A stretch of DNA of 64,000 nucleotides from JAMXLO01 sp963850535. Lineage in GTDB: Bacteria; Pseudomonadota; Alphaproteobacteria; Acetobacterales; Acetobacteraceae. Location: NCBI GenBank assembly GCA_963850535.1, contig CAWKMC010000024.1, forward strand, positions 136,885 to 200,884, given 5' to 3'. Both the position numbers and the translations under genes were made by a program. This document shows positions 8,593 through 17,443 of this stretch, piece after piece. The notes under the pieces are model-generated. The model had not been told where the DNA came from and searched no databases. It saw only the letters and a list, made by a program, of their open reading frames with translations. The first letter of the stretch is position 1, and each line of letters begins with the position of its first letter.

Positions 8593-10164
8593 TTACGCGG
8601 CGACGGTGGATGGTGGGCGCCAGTTCCACGGCAGCAGCGTGTGCAATTCGTGGTTCTTTGTTTGACCCGAGACGATGCGTCGCAGCACGTCGGTGAGCCA
8701 AGCGAGCGGCTCGACGCTGCTCAGCTTGCAGGTCTGGATCAGGGTGTTTGCAATGGCCCAACGGCGGGCTCCGGCGTCGCTGCCGGCGAATAATGAGTTC
8801 TTTCTCGTAATGGTAACCGGCCTGATGGCCCGTTCAACTACGTTGGTGTCCATCTCCAGGCGGCCATCGTCGAGATACAGGATCAGCCCGTCCCAATGGC
8901 GCAGTATATACCGCATGGCTTTGGCCAGATCGGACCAGCCCGGCACGCGCGGCAGGCGATCCTGCAACCAGAGCTGCAGGGCTTCGACCAGCGGCCGACT
9001 TCGCATCTGACGAACCGACTGCCGCACATCCGGCGGTTGCCCGCGGATATCGGCCTCGATGGCATAAAGTTTGGCGATACGTGCGAGCACCTCGGCCGCA
9101 AGCGGCGATTGGGTGGAGGTGTAGAACTCGTAGAACGGCCTCCTGGCGTGCGCCCAGCAGAAGGCCAGTTTGATCGAGGCATCCGAGCGCGCTTCGACCA
9201 GCTTGCCGAAGCCTGCATAGCCATCCACTTGCAGCGTGCCTCTGAATGCCGCCAGGTGCTCGGTCGGATGCTCGCCTCTGCGGTCCTCGGAGTAGACGTA
9301 GGCGGCTGCGGGATGAGTGCTTCCGATCCACGGCCGATCATCGACCGCATAACACCACAAACGCCCCGTCTTGGTTTTGCCTCGGCCGGGATCGAGCACC
9401 GGCAGGGTCGTCTCATCGGCGAACAGCTTGTTCGACGACAGCACCGTGCCGAGCACCAGCTCATAGAGCGGCGTCAGCCACCAGCACGCTCGTCCCACCC
9501 AGGCGCTCAGTGTCGAACGATCCAGCGTGATGCCCTGCCGCTTGAGCATCTGTGCCTGACGGTGGAGCGGAAGAGCATCACAGAACTTGCTAACCACGAT
9601 GTGCGCCACCAGCGCTTCCGTTGCCATGCCACCATCGATTGGCCGCTCCGGCGCAGGGGCCTGCACCACGGCGCCCTCGCAGCTTCGGCATCCATAGCGT
9701 GGCCTGCAAACCACCTTCACCCGCAGCTGGGCGGGAACCAGGTCGAGCATCTCGGTGCGGTCATCGCCGATCAGGTGCAGTGCGCCGCCACAACAAGGGC
9801 ACTCCTTGCTCTCGATGTCGATGACCACCTCGTAGCGCGGCAGATGTGCAGGCAATGCACCGCGATTGCGATGGGCCACCTCGATGCGCCGCCGTCTTTC
9901 TGCTGGTTCCGCCGCGCCCTTCGCAGCGTCGTCTTCGGCGGCACTTTGCTCCGCGTCCTCCAGGACCAGCTGCAACTGCTCAAGGTCGAGTCTCTCCGAT
10001 CGTGGGCCGTAGCGATGGCGCAGCAGGCGTTGGATCAGCTGCCAAAGCTTCTCGTTCTCGGCTTGCAGCTCGGGCACCGCCTCCCGCAGCATCTGCTGCA
10101 GGATATTCGGATCGTCAGGCAATGCCGTGAGATCGATCTGCACAACACGATGATGATGACGCAC
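8593..10164 (-). CDS. tnpC: IS66 transposase TnpC
   Basis: A 523-residue DDE transposase. An N-terminal leucine-zipper-like stretch (ELQAENEKLWQLIQRLLRHRYG, residues about 32-53) is followed by a zinc-finger region with CPCCGG and RYGCRSC. Then come the DDE core with LFADETTLPVLDPG, LQVDGYAGFGKLVE, AFCWAHARRPFYE, and the C-terminal ERAIRPVTITRKNSLFAGSDAGARRWA. The length is normal for the family and no break is seen. It lies downstream of tnpA and tnpB on the same strand. Confidence 0.95.
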   Translation of the reverse strand: MRHHHRVVQIDLTALPDDPNILQQMLREAVPELQAENEKLWQLIQRLLRHRYGPRSERLDLEQLQLVLEDAEQSAAEDDAAKGAAEPAERRRRIEVAHRNRGALPAHLPRYEVVIDIESKECPCCGGALHLIGDDRTEMLDLVPAQLRVKVVCRPRYGCRSCEGAVVQAPAPERPIDGGMATEALVAHIVVSKFCDALPLHRQAQMLKRQGITLDRSTLSAWVGRACWWLTPLYELVLGTVLSSNKLFADETTLPVLDPGRGKTKTGRLWCYAVDDRPWIGSTHPAAAYVYSEDRRGEHPTEHLAAFRGTLQVDGYAGFGKLVEARSDASIKLAFCWAHARRPFYEFYTSTQSPLAAEVLARIAKLYAIEADIRGQPPDVRQSVRQMRSRPLVEALQLWLQDRLPRVPGWSDLAKAMRYILRHWDGLILYLDDGRLEMDTNVVERAIRPVTITRKNSLFAGSDAGARRWAIANTLIQTCKLSSVEPLAWLTDVLRRIVSGQTKNHELHTLLPWNWRPPSTVAA

Positions 10165-10208
10165 GCCGTCGCGTCGCCGCCAATGACTCCGGCGTGATCA
10201 GATGAGGA

Positions 10209-10556
10209 TCAGCCCGCCAGCTCGGGTCGCAGATTGCGCGCCAAAGCCCGCCACTCGCAGCCCTCTAACAATGTCGACAGCTGCCCAGGCGTCAGCGACA
10301 CAGTCCCCGAAGCCGACATCGGCCAGACGAACTGCCCGCGTTCCAGTCGCTTGATGAACAGGCACATGCCGACACCATCGTGCCAAAGAACCTTGATCAA
10401 CCCGCCTCTGCGTCCGCGAAAGGCGTAAATCGCGCCCGAAAATGGATCATGACCCAGCGTCTGCTGCACCAGCATGGCCAGCGTCGCCATACCCTTGCGC
10501 ATGTCCGTGTAGCCGCATGCCAAATAAACCTGCACCCCAGGTGGCGGCGTTATCAT
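10209..10556 (-). CDS. tnpB: IS66 accessory protein TnpB
   Basis: About 115 residues beginning MITPPPGVQVYLACGYTDMRKGM and containing AIYAFRGRRGGLIKVLWHDGVGMCLFIKRLERGQFVWP, the diagnostic IS66 Orf2 signature. It is required with TnpA for IS66 transposition, by an unclear mechanism. The start was chosen because its ATG overlaps the TGA of tnpA in an ATGA tetramer, indicating translational coupling. Confidence 0.95.
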   Translation of the reverse strand: MITPPPGVQVYLACGYTDMRKGMATLAMLVQQTLGHDPFSGAIYAFRGRRGGLIKVLWHDGVGMCLFIKRLERGQFVWPMSASGTVSLTPGQLSTLLEGCEWRALARNLRPELAG

Positions 10557-11002
10557 AACGCCTGCAGGGCATTGAGCACGCAACGCAGTGCACGGTCATC
10601 AACGTGCGCGTCCACGCGAACCAAGGTGCCGCCTGGTAGCACAACTTCGATCGATCCCTTGCTACGCAACGTAGCAAACGCCGGCACGTGCGCCTGCGAT
10701 TTGGTTGCCACCGCCGACGTCTCGGGCACGGGCGGCGCCGGCACCTCCCGCTCTCCCGTAACCACATCGACGCGTGCAAAGCTGGCCGGCGGATGTGCCG
10801 ACCGCCCGTCCACGCGCCGGGTCAGCTGCTGGCGCCAAGCGTATAGTTGACCCGACGTGATCCCGTGCTTGTGGATGACTTCGCTCGGCCGAACCCCAGT
10901 CCCGAGGCTCTCCGCAACAATCTCCCGCTTCTCCTCAATCGACCAGCGCCGCCGCCGCTCGCCGCGGGTAATCACCTCGATCCGCTGAGTCGGGGCAGTC
11001 AT
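10553..11002 (-). CDS. tnpA: IS66 accessory protein TnpA
   Basis: About 149 residues starting MTAPTQRIEVITRGERRRRWSIEEKREIV. A helix-turn-helix is visible (VRPSEVIHKHGITSGQLYAWRQQLT), so it probably binds the IS66 ends or acts as a regulator. An in-frame upstream start at 11068 also exists. It is the first gene of the IS66 transcription unit. Confidence 0.9.
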   Translation of the reverse strand: MTAPTQRIEVITRGERRRRWSIEEKREIVAESLGTGVRPSEVIHKHGITSGQLYAWRQQLTRRVDGRSAHPPASFARVDVVTGEREVPAPPVPETSAVATKSQAHVPAFATLRSKGSIEVVLPGGTLVRVDAHVDDRALRCVLNALQAL

Positions 11003-11952
11003 ATGACTACCCTTATGACCGCCCCTTACCGAACCGTCGCGCTCGATCGTCGCATGCTCGCCGTCCATGCCAAACCATCAGCGCATCGCCCTCGGTCAAG
11101 GCAAGGTGTTCTCAGCACCCCACTTACGAAGCCACGCTTGGCGACGTGGATGATCGCGCGCGCCGTGGCGAGCGGCGTACCGTTCAGTTGGGTTGCCGCC
11201 GACAGCGTTTATGGCGTTGGCGAGATCGAGGGTGACCTCCGGCGCCTGGGGAAAGGCTACGTGCTCGGCGTCGCTTCAGCTCAGGTATTTCGATCCTGGG
11301 GCAAGAAGCGGCTGTTCGCAGGTACCGCTGCCGAGATTGTTAAAACGCTTGACCCGTCCGATTGGCAGCGCCTGTCGGCAGGAGAAGGCACGAAAGGGCC
11401 GCGACTGCATGACTGGTGCTACCTCGAACTCGCCGATCTTGATGCAGACGAATTCAATGAAGCAAGTCATGGACTGTGGACACGCGGCTTGCTGATCCGG
11501 CGCAACATTACCGATGGCGAGTTTGCCTATTTTACAACCTGGTGTCCCGCGGGAACCTCGATCGAAACGTTGGTCAATGTGGAAGGCCATCGCTGGTCGA
11601 TCGAAGATAGCTTCGAGACGGCAAAGAACGAGTTTGGGCTTGATCACAATGAAACCAGATCATGGCATGGCTGGCATCGCCACGTTTCCCTCGTCATGAT
11701 GGCTTTTGCCATGATGGCTGCTATCCAACTCCAGGCAAACCAATCGACACCCAAAAAAACCAAGCCAGTCCCGGGCAAACGCCGCCCATGCTCATCCGCT
11801 GGTCGATCCAGGAGATCCGTCGAATAGCCCAACAACTCAAGCGACGACGCATCAACCCAGCCTTTATCATTGCATGGTCGCTATGGCGACGCGCCCACCA
11901 GGCCGCCGCTCAAGAGGCGCATCTCAAACGCAAATCACGACTGTAATGCTAG

Positions 11953-13356
11953 CATTACAGTCGTAATTTTTCCCTTGCGAAGCGGCACGAACTCTAAATC
12001 GATGGGTCACCATAATTCGGAGATCATGGGTGTCGGGAGCATTGTTCGAGGCGACGCTGGATTTGTGGTCCGCGTCGCTGCGAGAGGTGAAGCGTCGGAT
12101 GCGTCCGTTGTTTGCGCAGGGCCGTTCGGCGGAGAACGCAGGGTTATTTCTTGATGGATTGCTTGGTGATGAGCGACGCAAGACAGGGTGGATGCGCGCC
12201 GAGGCGGCTGGCGACACTGGCCTTGGCGGCAACAAGAGCTATTAGGCCGCGACCGATGGGATGCCGACGAATTGCGTGACCTGGTGCGTGACTATGTCAT
12301 TGAACATCTCGGGGACGCCGATGCGGTGCTGGTGGTCGATGAAACCGGGTTCCTCAAGCAGGGCAAGGCATCATGCGGCGTGGCGCGGCAATACACGGGT
12401 TCCGCCGGCAAGATCACGAACTGTCAGATCGGCGTGTTCGCGAGCTATGTATCGCGCATGGCCTTGGCTTCATCGATCGAGCGCTCTATTTGCCGAAAAG
12501 TTGGACCGATGATCCGACGCGTCTGAAGGCCACATACGTGCCGGGTACCGTGGACTTTACGACCAAGCCTCAACTCGCAACCACGATGATTGCACGTGCT
12601 ATTGCCACCGCTGTGCCATTCCGATGGGTAGCCGGGGACACGGTCTACGGTATCGGCGACATTGAGCGAGACCTACGCCGAGCCGGCAAGGGATATGTGC
12701 TGGGGGTTGGCGCCTCCCATGTTTTTCGCTCTTGGGGCGTAATCGCGGGGACCGCTGCAAACATCGCCGAGACCCTGGAAGCATCTGACTGGCTACGCCT
12801 GTCGGCCGGCCTAGGGACCAAAGGGCCGCGATTGCATGACTGGTGCTACCTGGAACTGGCCGATCTCGAGGCAGAAGAGTTCACCGATCAAAGCGACAGC
12901 CTGTGGACGCGAGGCCTGCTGATCAGGCGCAATATTGCCAATGGAGATCTGGCCTACTTCACCACATGGTGCCCGAGAGGGACCCCGATTGAGAAACTGG
13001 TCAGCGTTGAAGGCCATCGCTGGGCGATCGAGGATAGCTTCGAGACGGCCAAGAACGAGTTTGGTCTTGACCACAACGAGACCAGATCCTGGCATGGCTG
13101 GCACCGTCACGTCTCGCTGGTCATGCTTGCTTTCGCCATGATGGCTGTCATCCGGCATCAAGCAAACAAGCCGACGCCCAAAAAACCAGCCGCTCCGCCT
13201 CATCCGCTGGTCGATCCAAGAGATCCGGCGCATAGCACATCGCCTCGCGCGAAAACGTATCGACCCTGCCTACGTTATTGCATGGTCGCTTTGGCGGCGC
13301 GCCCATCAAGCCGTCGCTCAACAGGCTCATCTTAGACGAAAATCACGACTGTAGTG
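11953..13356 (+). mobile_element. IS701-family element, copy 2
   Basis: It starts CATTACAGTCGTAAT and ends ATCACGACTGTAGTG. The left flank CTAG is shared with copy 1; the right flank is CTAA, so the two target copies are not identical although both fit a YTAR-like target. Its length of 1,404 bases is normal for the family. Confidence 0.85.
12030..13354 (+). pseudogene. IS701-family transposase, multiple frameshifts
   Basis: The protein is spread over at least three frames. One holds FEATLDLWSASLREVKRRMRPLF to about 12235, a second WRQQELLGRDRWDADELRDLV and VLVVDETGFLKQGK to about 12460, and a third FIDRALYLPKSWTDDPTRLKATY through WAIEDSFETAKNEFGLDHNETRSW. A final shift near 13190 precedes the SIQEIRRIAHRLARKRI-type tail. 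All catalytic regions are recognisable but it cannot be translated whole. Confidence 0.85.
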
Positions 13357-13449
13357 CTAAGGCTTTCATGCGCCAATTCGCCAGTCTTGCGGACTGGGGA
13401 GAGCGCTGGCCAGCCGAACAAGGCACTTTTGCAGCCGGGCTAATCTTAT

Positions 13450-14150
13450 CGGCAGCAGCGGATCCCGCGCTGTTTCGCAGCCCTCCTCGGCGCGCCCGAG
13501 AACGGCCGATGGCGGGTGGCCCCGGTATCTGACTTGGTCCAAGTCAGTCGCCGTTACCGGGAGGGCACGCTCGTCCTGGAGACCCACTTCGATACGCCTG
13601 AGGGCACGGTCGTGCTGGTGGACTGCATGGGCCACCGGAATGGCTGCGCTGATCTCGTCCGAGTTCCGTTGGGTGAGCGCGGTCGAGTGGCAAATGCGCA
13701 TGGAGCTTGTCATCCGCGGCGAGTACGGCTCCGGTACCCTGGTTGGCCGGATACGAGGGGCCGCGCCTGTGCGCATTGGCAACGCCGCTTCTGATCAACT
13801 GCAGCTGGATGTCTACGGCGAGGTGCTGGACGCGCTTTATCAGGCACGCAGGATGCGGCTTCCCCCGAGTGATGCTGCCTGGGACCTTGAGCGGGCACTG
13901 GTCGAGCATCTTGAGACTGTGGGGGATCAGCCGACGAGGGATCTGGGAAGTGCGTGGCGACCCCCGCCACTTTACCCATTCCAAGGTCATGGCCTGGGTT
14001 GCCTTCGACCGAGCCATACGCACGGTCGAGGAGTTCGGCCTCGATGGTCCCGCTGACCACTGGCGAGACCTGCGGGAGCAACTTCACCATCAGGTGTGCC
14101 GGGAAGCGTTCGATCCGGAACTGGAGTATGCATTTCGCCCGTCGCTGAAC
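13450..14150 (+). pseudogene. Glycoside hydrolase family 15-like (glucoamylase/trehalase-like) gene remnant
   Basis: Pieces in three frames match the GH15-like layout: CFAALLGAPENGRWRVAPV (about 13468-13530), SRRYREGTLVLETHFDTPEGTVVLVDCM (13546-13629), VLDALYQARRMRLPPSDAAWDL (about 13827-13890) and KVMAWVAFDRAIRTVEEFGLDGPADHWRDLREQLHHQVCREAFDPELE (13986-14130). The central catalytic domain is largely deleted. The 5' end is cut by IS701 copy 2 and the 3' end runs into a kup fragment. It is not functional. Confidence 0.75.
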
Positions 14151-14159
14151 GCGGGCACT

Positions 14160-14321
14160 GAAGCGACGGTGCTCGGGGTCCTGTCGCTGGTGTTTTGGGC
14201 CGTCATCCTGGTCGTCGCGCTCAAATACGTCGTGTTCGTCATGCGGGCCGATAATCATAGCGAGGGTGGGACTATGGCGCTGCTCTCCCTCGCCGTGCCT
14301 GCTGCAGGACGGGCGATCTAA
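14160..14321 (+). pseudogene. Kup-type potassium uptake transporter, short internal fragment
   Basis: About 50 residues, VLGVLSLVFWAVILVVALKY then VVFVMRADNHSEGGTMALLSLA, match the second transmembrane helix and following loop of Kup/HAK potassium transporters. The frame is open from the GH15 remnant into this segment, so two unrelated gene pieces are joined. It ends in an unrelated sequence and a stop. Nothing else of the transporter is present. Confidence 0.7.
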
Positions 14322-14363
14322 AATTCTCCTGTTACTGTGCGCCCCTCGCGGGATGCCCCATCA

Positions 14364-14681
14364 TCAGCCTGCTATCGCCTTGTCGACCAGGGCGAGGACA
14401 TCTTCCAGCGTGTGGCGATCGTTGAACCTAGCAAGGCGGTCGAACGTCTTGCATCTTGCCGCCTTTATCAGGCGCCTCTGTACAGACCTCAGGCTGTCGT
14501 AAGGCAGTCCGCCGCGCTGGCGTACAACGTAGTCGAACTGCTGGATTAGACAGCCTTTGCCAGCCTGGAACTCCAGAGGGTAGGAAATCGCATACGGTCG
14601 CCAGTTTTCCGGCGTGAGGCGGTCGCGCAGCTCCAGAAGGAATTGCGTTGTTGTATCCGTAGCAGTGCAATCAAACGGCAT
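14364..14681 (-). CDS. DUF6197-like hypothetical protein
   Basis: A 105-residue protein with the pattern FLLELRDRLTPENW at the N-terminus and FNDRHTLEDVLALVDKAIAG at the C-terminus, which I associate with the DUF6197 family. The function is unknown. A strong Shine-Dalgarno sequence (GGGAGGG) lies about 8 bases before the chosen ATG, supporting the start. The middle differs from the family pattern, so the assignment is moderate. Confidence 0.6.
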   Translation of the reverse strand: MPFDCTATDTTTQFLLELRDRLTPENWRPYAISYPLEFQAGKGCLIQQFDYVVRQRGGLPYDSLRSVQRRLIKAARCKTFDRLARFNDRHTLEDVLALVDKAIAG

Positions 14682-14807
14682 AATTGCGCCCTCCCTTTTT
14701 CTTAATCGGCCCCGGCGAGATCCAGCATCTTAGGTTGCCGGTTCTTCAAGCGCGTGTTTACCCAGCCGTGAGGATCGCGCTGCGTCTCGGTACACATATG
14801 GTCCCAT

Positions 14808-14975
14808 TCAGGTGATCATGCCGCCGACGCGCACTGCTGCGATACGTGCTTCACGGCGCGACTCAGCAGTTGCTGAGCGCTCGTATTCCTCGACTTGCCA
14901 GCACGTAAGGGCTTGCAAAAGCCGAGACTTCAGTTCCAGCGATAGCGCGATGATCGCGTCCGCTGATATCGACAT
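14808..14975 (-). CDS. Small hypothetical protein (55 residues)
   Basis: A short open frame, MSISADAIIALSLELKSRLL..., rich in Ala, Glu and Arg and probably helical. It is preceded by CCGGAGGACGGTT, giving GGAGG at normal distance before the ATG, which is the main reason to call it. It lies upstream of the DUF6197-like gene on the same strand and ends about 125 bases before it. No family is recognised. Confidence 0.45.
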   Translation of the reverse strand: MSISADAIIALSLELKSRLLQALTCWQVEEYERSATAESRREARIAAVRVGGMIT

Positions 14976-15726
14976 AACCGTCCTCCGGTTTCGCCGCGCA
15001 CTTGATTGTGCTGGGGGATGTCTTCATTCATTAAGACATCCTGGAACTGTTTGCGCAAGGGTTAAGCTGTGGCGTCGCTGCGTGACCGCATAGAGAAAGT
15101 GGAGCAGCCAGCAGCTGGCGCGCCATCTCGGTATTCGCGAGAGCGCAGTCCGGCAATGGCTTTTGCGGCGCTTATGACATCGGGAGTCACCCGCCACGCG
15201 AGGGCCGAGAATGGTCGCCAACAATAGCGCGCCAGTGACCCGCAGCGGCGTCACAGTGGGATCACGGACGAAGGCATAGGCGGCATTGGCGAACATCACG
15301 ACGGTCAGCATGCTTGCACCTAGGACCGTGCCCCTCATGACGTCGGAAGCCCCAGCGCATTGTCCCAGTAGAGGCTATGGCCCCCACGTGATCCGTTACC
15401 GCGATGTTGCCGTTGACCGAAGAGTCCCAGACCGTGTCCGTCCCGTTCAACGCCGTGATTGTGCCAAAGCCGCCGTCGTGGTTCACTGCATCAATCGCCG
15501 CTGCTTCAGTGCCGAACATGCTAATTGAAGGGGCGTCGGCCAATGCAGGATCGGCGCCGAGAATACCAATGTCATGCGCCGCGTGGCTCGTGGCAGTGGC
15601 GACCGGACCGGCGTCCATCAGTGCGGCGCCGGCAGTGATCGCAATCCCCCGACCGACCGATGTGGTCGCTATCGCCGCCACGCAGTACTCGCGTGACCGT
15701 CGAGCCGAGACAGGGGCGCTGAAGGT
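14976..15726. other. No confidently recognised gene
   Basis: About 750 bases with overlapping open frames on the minus strand. One has a signal-like segment, MLTVVMFANAAYAFV, near 15300; another is Ala/Gly/Asp-rich between 15360 and 15680. They are in different frames and could be one decayed exported protein. I do not recognise a family. Confidence 0.4.
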
Positions 15727-15820
15727 GTGTCGGACATGGCTCCCCACGAGAAAACCGGTGCGCTGGGCGCAGGCGGCCGTCCGGCAGGCGGCGCAAGACT
15801 GCTGAATTTGCATTCCTTTC

Positions 15821-15860
15821 TCAAGCGCCCTGTGCGAAACTCAAAGCGCCCTGTGCGAAC
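15821..15860. repeat. Tandem 20-bp direct repeat before the methyltransferase gene
   Basis: Two consecutive copies, TCAAGCGCCCTGTGCGAAAC and TCAAAGCGCCCTGTGCGAAC, end 10 bases before the likely methyltransferase start. They could be a duplicated operator or a slippage product. Confidence 0.7.
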
Positions 15861-15870
15861 CGGCGGCGTG

Positions 15871-16575
15871 ATGAGCAGCACATACGAAGGAGAGGACCTC
15901 GAGGCGCTAGCAGACATGCCGAATTATCACGCCTGGATTATGCGATGGTTCGAGCCGCATCTCCGAGGGAGAGTGATCGAATACGGCGCCGGCACCGGAA
16001 CCCTGTCGGCACACATCCGCCCCTTTGCGAGCCAACTGACCCTGGTCGAACCATCGGAGAACCTGCTGCCTCACTTGTCCGGTAAATTCCGAGGCGATCC
16101 GACAATCACAATCGCCGGCAGCAGCCTCGAGCAGCACGCTACCACTCAGCGGAGCGACAGCGCCGAGGCGATCATCATGGTCAATGTTCTGGAACACATT
16201 GAAGACGACTATGCGGCGCTCCGCGAGCTGCATCGCGTGCTCGTTCCGGGCGGTCATCTGCTGCTGTTCATGCCCGCGCTTTCCTTCCTGATGAGTGATC
16301 TCGACCGAAAAATCGGCCACTATCGCCGTTACCATCGCCCGGAGACGATCGAACTGCTACAAAACGCTGGCTTCTCAGTGACGCAATGCCGTTACTTCGA
16401 CATTCCGGGGGTGTTGCCATGGCTCGTGATCAATCGCTGGATGCGTGCGACGGGGTTTAACCCAACGCTTGCACGCCTGTATGACCGCGCAGTGGTGCCG
16501 ATCGCGCGCTTGATAGAGGCGGTCCCACCGCCTTTCGGCAAGAACATCATCGCCATCGCTCGCCGGCTGCCATAG
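15871..16575 (+). CDS. Class I SAM-dependent methyltransferase
   Basis: A 234-residue protein with motif I as GRVIEYGAGTGTLS (residues about 32-45), an acidic end of strand 2 (LTLVEPS), and MVNVLEHIEDDYAALRELHRVLVPGGHLLLFMPA, the Methyltransf_11/12 pattern. The substrate is unknown; the family methylates lipids, quinones or small molecules. An in-frame upstream start at 15727 exists, but the extra 48 residues look like low-complexity read-through and include the tandem repeat, so 15871 is preferred. There is no operon partner; the flanks are debris. Confidence 0.8.
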   Translation: MSSTYEGEDLEALADMPNYHAWIMRWFEPHLRGRVIEYGAGTGTLSAHIRPFASQLTLVEPSENLLPHLSGKFRGDPTITIAGSSLEQHATTQRSDSAEAIIMVNVLEHIEDDYAALRELHRVLVPGGHLLLFMPALSFLMSDLDRKIGHYRRYHRPETIELLQNAGFSVTQCRYFDIPGVLPWLVINRWMRATGFNPTLARLYDRAVVPIARLIEAVPPPFGKNIIAIARRLP

Positions 16576-16903
16576 CAAGCACCAAGCGCCGGCCGACCTT
16601 CAGGCGATCATCGATGCCGGTCAGGGCGATAGTGATGATAACACACAAGCTCCTGCCGCTGATCGGCCCTACCCCGGTCGAGCACGGCCATGGACGACCA
16701 CCCCTCGCCTTGGCCGGCTATCTTTGTCGATAAATTAAGCCAGGAAAGCTTCATGGAGCCAATCTATCCGGGCCGATCGCGCCGGCGCATGAGTTTCCCG
16801 CCGGAGATTATCATGTAATCCGTTGCAGCCCTGCACTCTGGCAGCGCGCAAGCCGGCAGGATCGGGTCTGCTGAGGTCGCTGGGTGTGGTATAATGGCTG
16901 CAT
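16576..16903. other. Intergenic, no gene seen
   Basis: About 330 bases between the methyltransferase and a decayed toxin-antitoxin pair. I see no supported coding frame, RNA gene or terminator with a T-run. Confidence 0.5.
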
Positions 16904-17175
16904 ATGAAGGAAACCCCTCGAACCTACGAAGACCACATCACCGCTGACCCGCGCATTCTGGCGGGCAAGCCCGTCGTGCGCGGCACCCGAATCGCGGTCT
17001 GGTGCTCGAGGAGCTGTCCCAGAATCCGGACATCAAGGAACTTCTCTCAGCCCACCCGGATCTCACACGTGCGGACGTGCAGGCGTGCCTTGCCTACGCG
17101 AAGGCCATGGTGACAGGCGAGGAGGTCTCCCCCAAACCCCCGAAGGGAGCGGTGTCTGATGCCACTCCCCTATGA
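16904..17175 (+). pseudogene. DUF433 antitoxin-like gene, frameshifted
   Basis: It begins MKETPRTYEDHITADPRILAGKPVVRGTRIAV, the DUF433 opening. A frameshift near 17000 is followed in another frame by VLEELSQNPDIKELLSAHPDLTRADVQACLAYAKAMVTGEE, the typical helix-turn-helix end. DUF433 proteins are the antitoxin partners of DUF5615 PIN-like toxins. Its stop overlaps the toxin start (ATGA at 17172-17175), preserving the original coupling. Confidence 0.8.
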
Positions 17176-17402
17176 AGATCCTCTTCGATCAGAGCGCTAC
17201 TTCCGGCTGATTGCCTATCTTCGCGAGCGTGGCCACGACGTCGTAGCCGTTTCCCGCGATTTCCCGCCTGGGCTCGCCGATGAGGACGTGCTTGCAATCG
17301 CCCGGCAGGAGCGGCGCGTTCTGGTCGTTGCCGATCGCGACCTCGGGGAGCTGATTTTCCACCAAGGTCTCGCCCATGCCGGCATCCTTTAGGCTGCCTG
17401 GT
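17172..17402 (+). pseudogene. DUF5615 PIN-like toxin gene, frameshifted
   Basis: It opens MKILFDQS and is shifted within a few codons. The rest, RYFRLIAYLRERGHDVVAVSRDFPPGLADEDVLAIARQERRVLVVADRDLGELIFHQGLAHAGIL, is in the +1 frame and matches DUF5615 PIN-like nucleases, with the first Asp (FDQ) and the VVADRDLGEL acidic cluster. A second shift lies at the 3' end. With both partners broken the module is dead as read. Confidence 0.75.
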
Positions 17403-17443
17403 GCCCATCTCCTGCACAGAAACCGTAAACCGATCCGGGCAAA

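Larger units (their letters stand above)
8515..11127 (-). mobile_element. IS66-family element
   Basis: A 2.6-kb element with ends beginning GTAAG (GTAAGCGGCG at 8515; the inverse CCACTTAC ends at 11127), typical of IS66. It carries the usual tnpA-tnpB-tnpC set on the minus strand, all apparently intact. The expected 8-bp target duplication is not visible: the left flank ends TCGCCGAC and the right begins GAAGCCAC. The junction may therefore have rearranged since insertion. Confidence 0.85.
7960..11946 (+). pseudogene. IS701-family transposase, interrupted by IS66
   Basis: The N-terminal part (7960-8514) holds LDGLLSEEQRKTGW, DAVLVIDETGFLKQGK (first catalytic Asp region), CGVARQYTGSAGKITNCQIGV and FIDRALYLPKSW. 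After IS66 it resumes at about 11128 with TKPRLATWMIARAV, SWVAADSVYG (second Asp) and WSIEDSFETAKNEFGLDHNETRSW (catalytic Glu). A frameshift near 11790 separates the last 50 residues (IRWSIQEIRRIAQQL...). Two defects make it inactive as read. Confidence 0.85.
7901..11948 (+). mobile_element. IS701-family element, copy 1, split by IS66
   Basis: It starts CATTACAGTCGTGAT and ends ATCACGACTGTAATG, a clear terminal inverted repeat. CTAG flanks both sides (7897-7900 and 11949-11952), matching the 4-bp target duplication of IS701. An IS66 element (8515-11127) is inserted; without it the element would be about 1.43 kb. Confidence 0.85.

Noticed and set aside
8896..10197. 433-codon plus-strand frame across IS66 tnpC
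   Set aside because: Antisense shadow of an intact transposase.
15262..15813. Minus-strand frame with Gly/Ala/Asp-rich sequence as an adhesin
   Set aside because: No repeat periodicity or family motif could be shown, and the frame changes into another within the same region.
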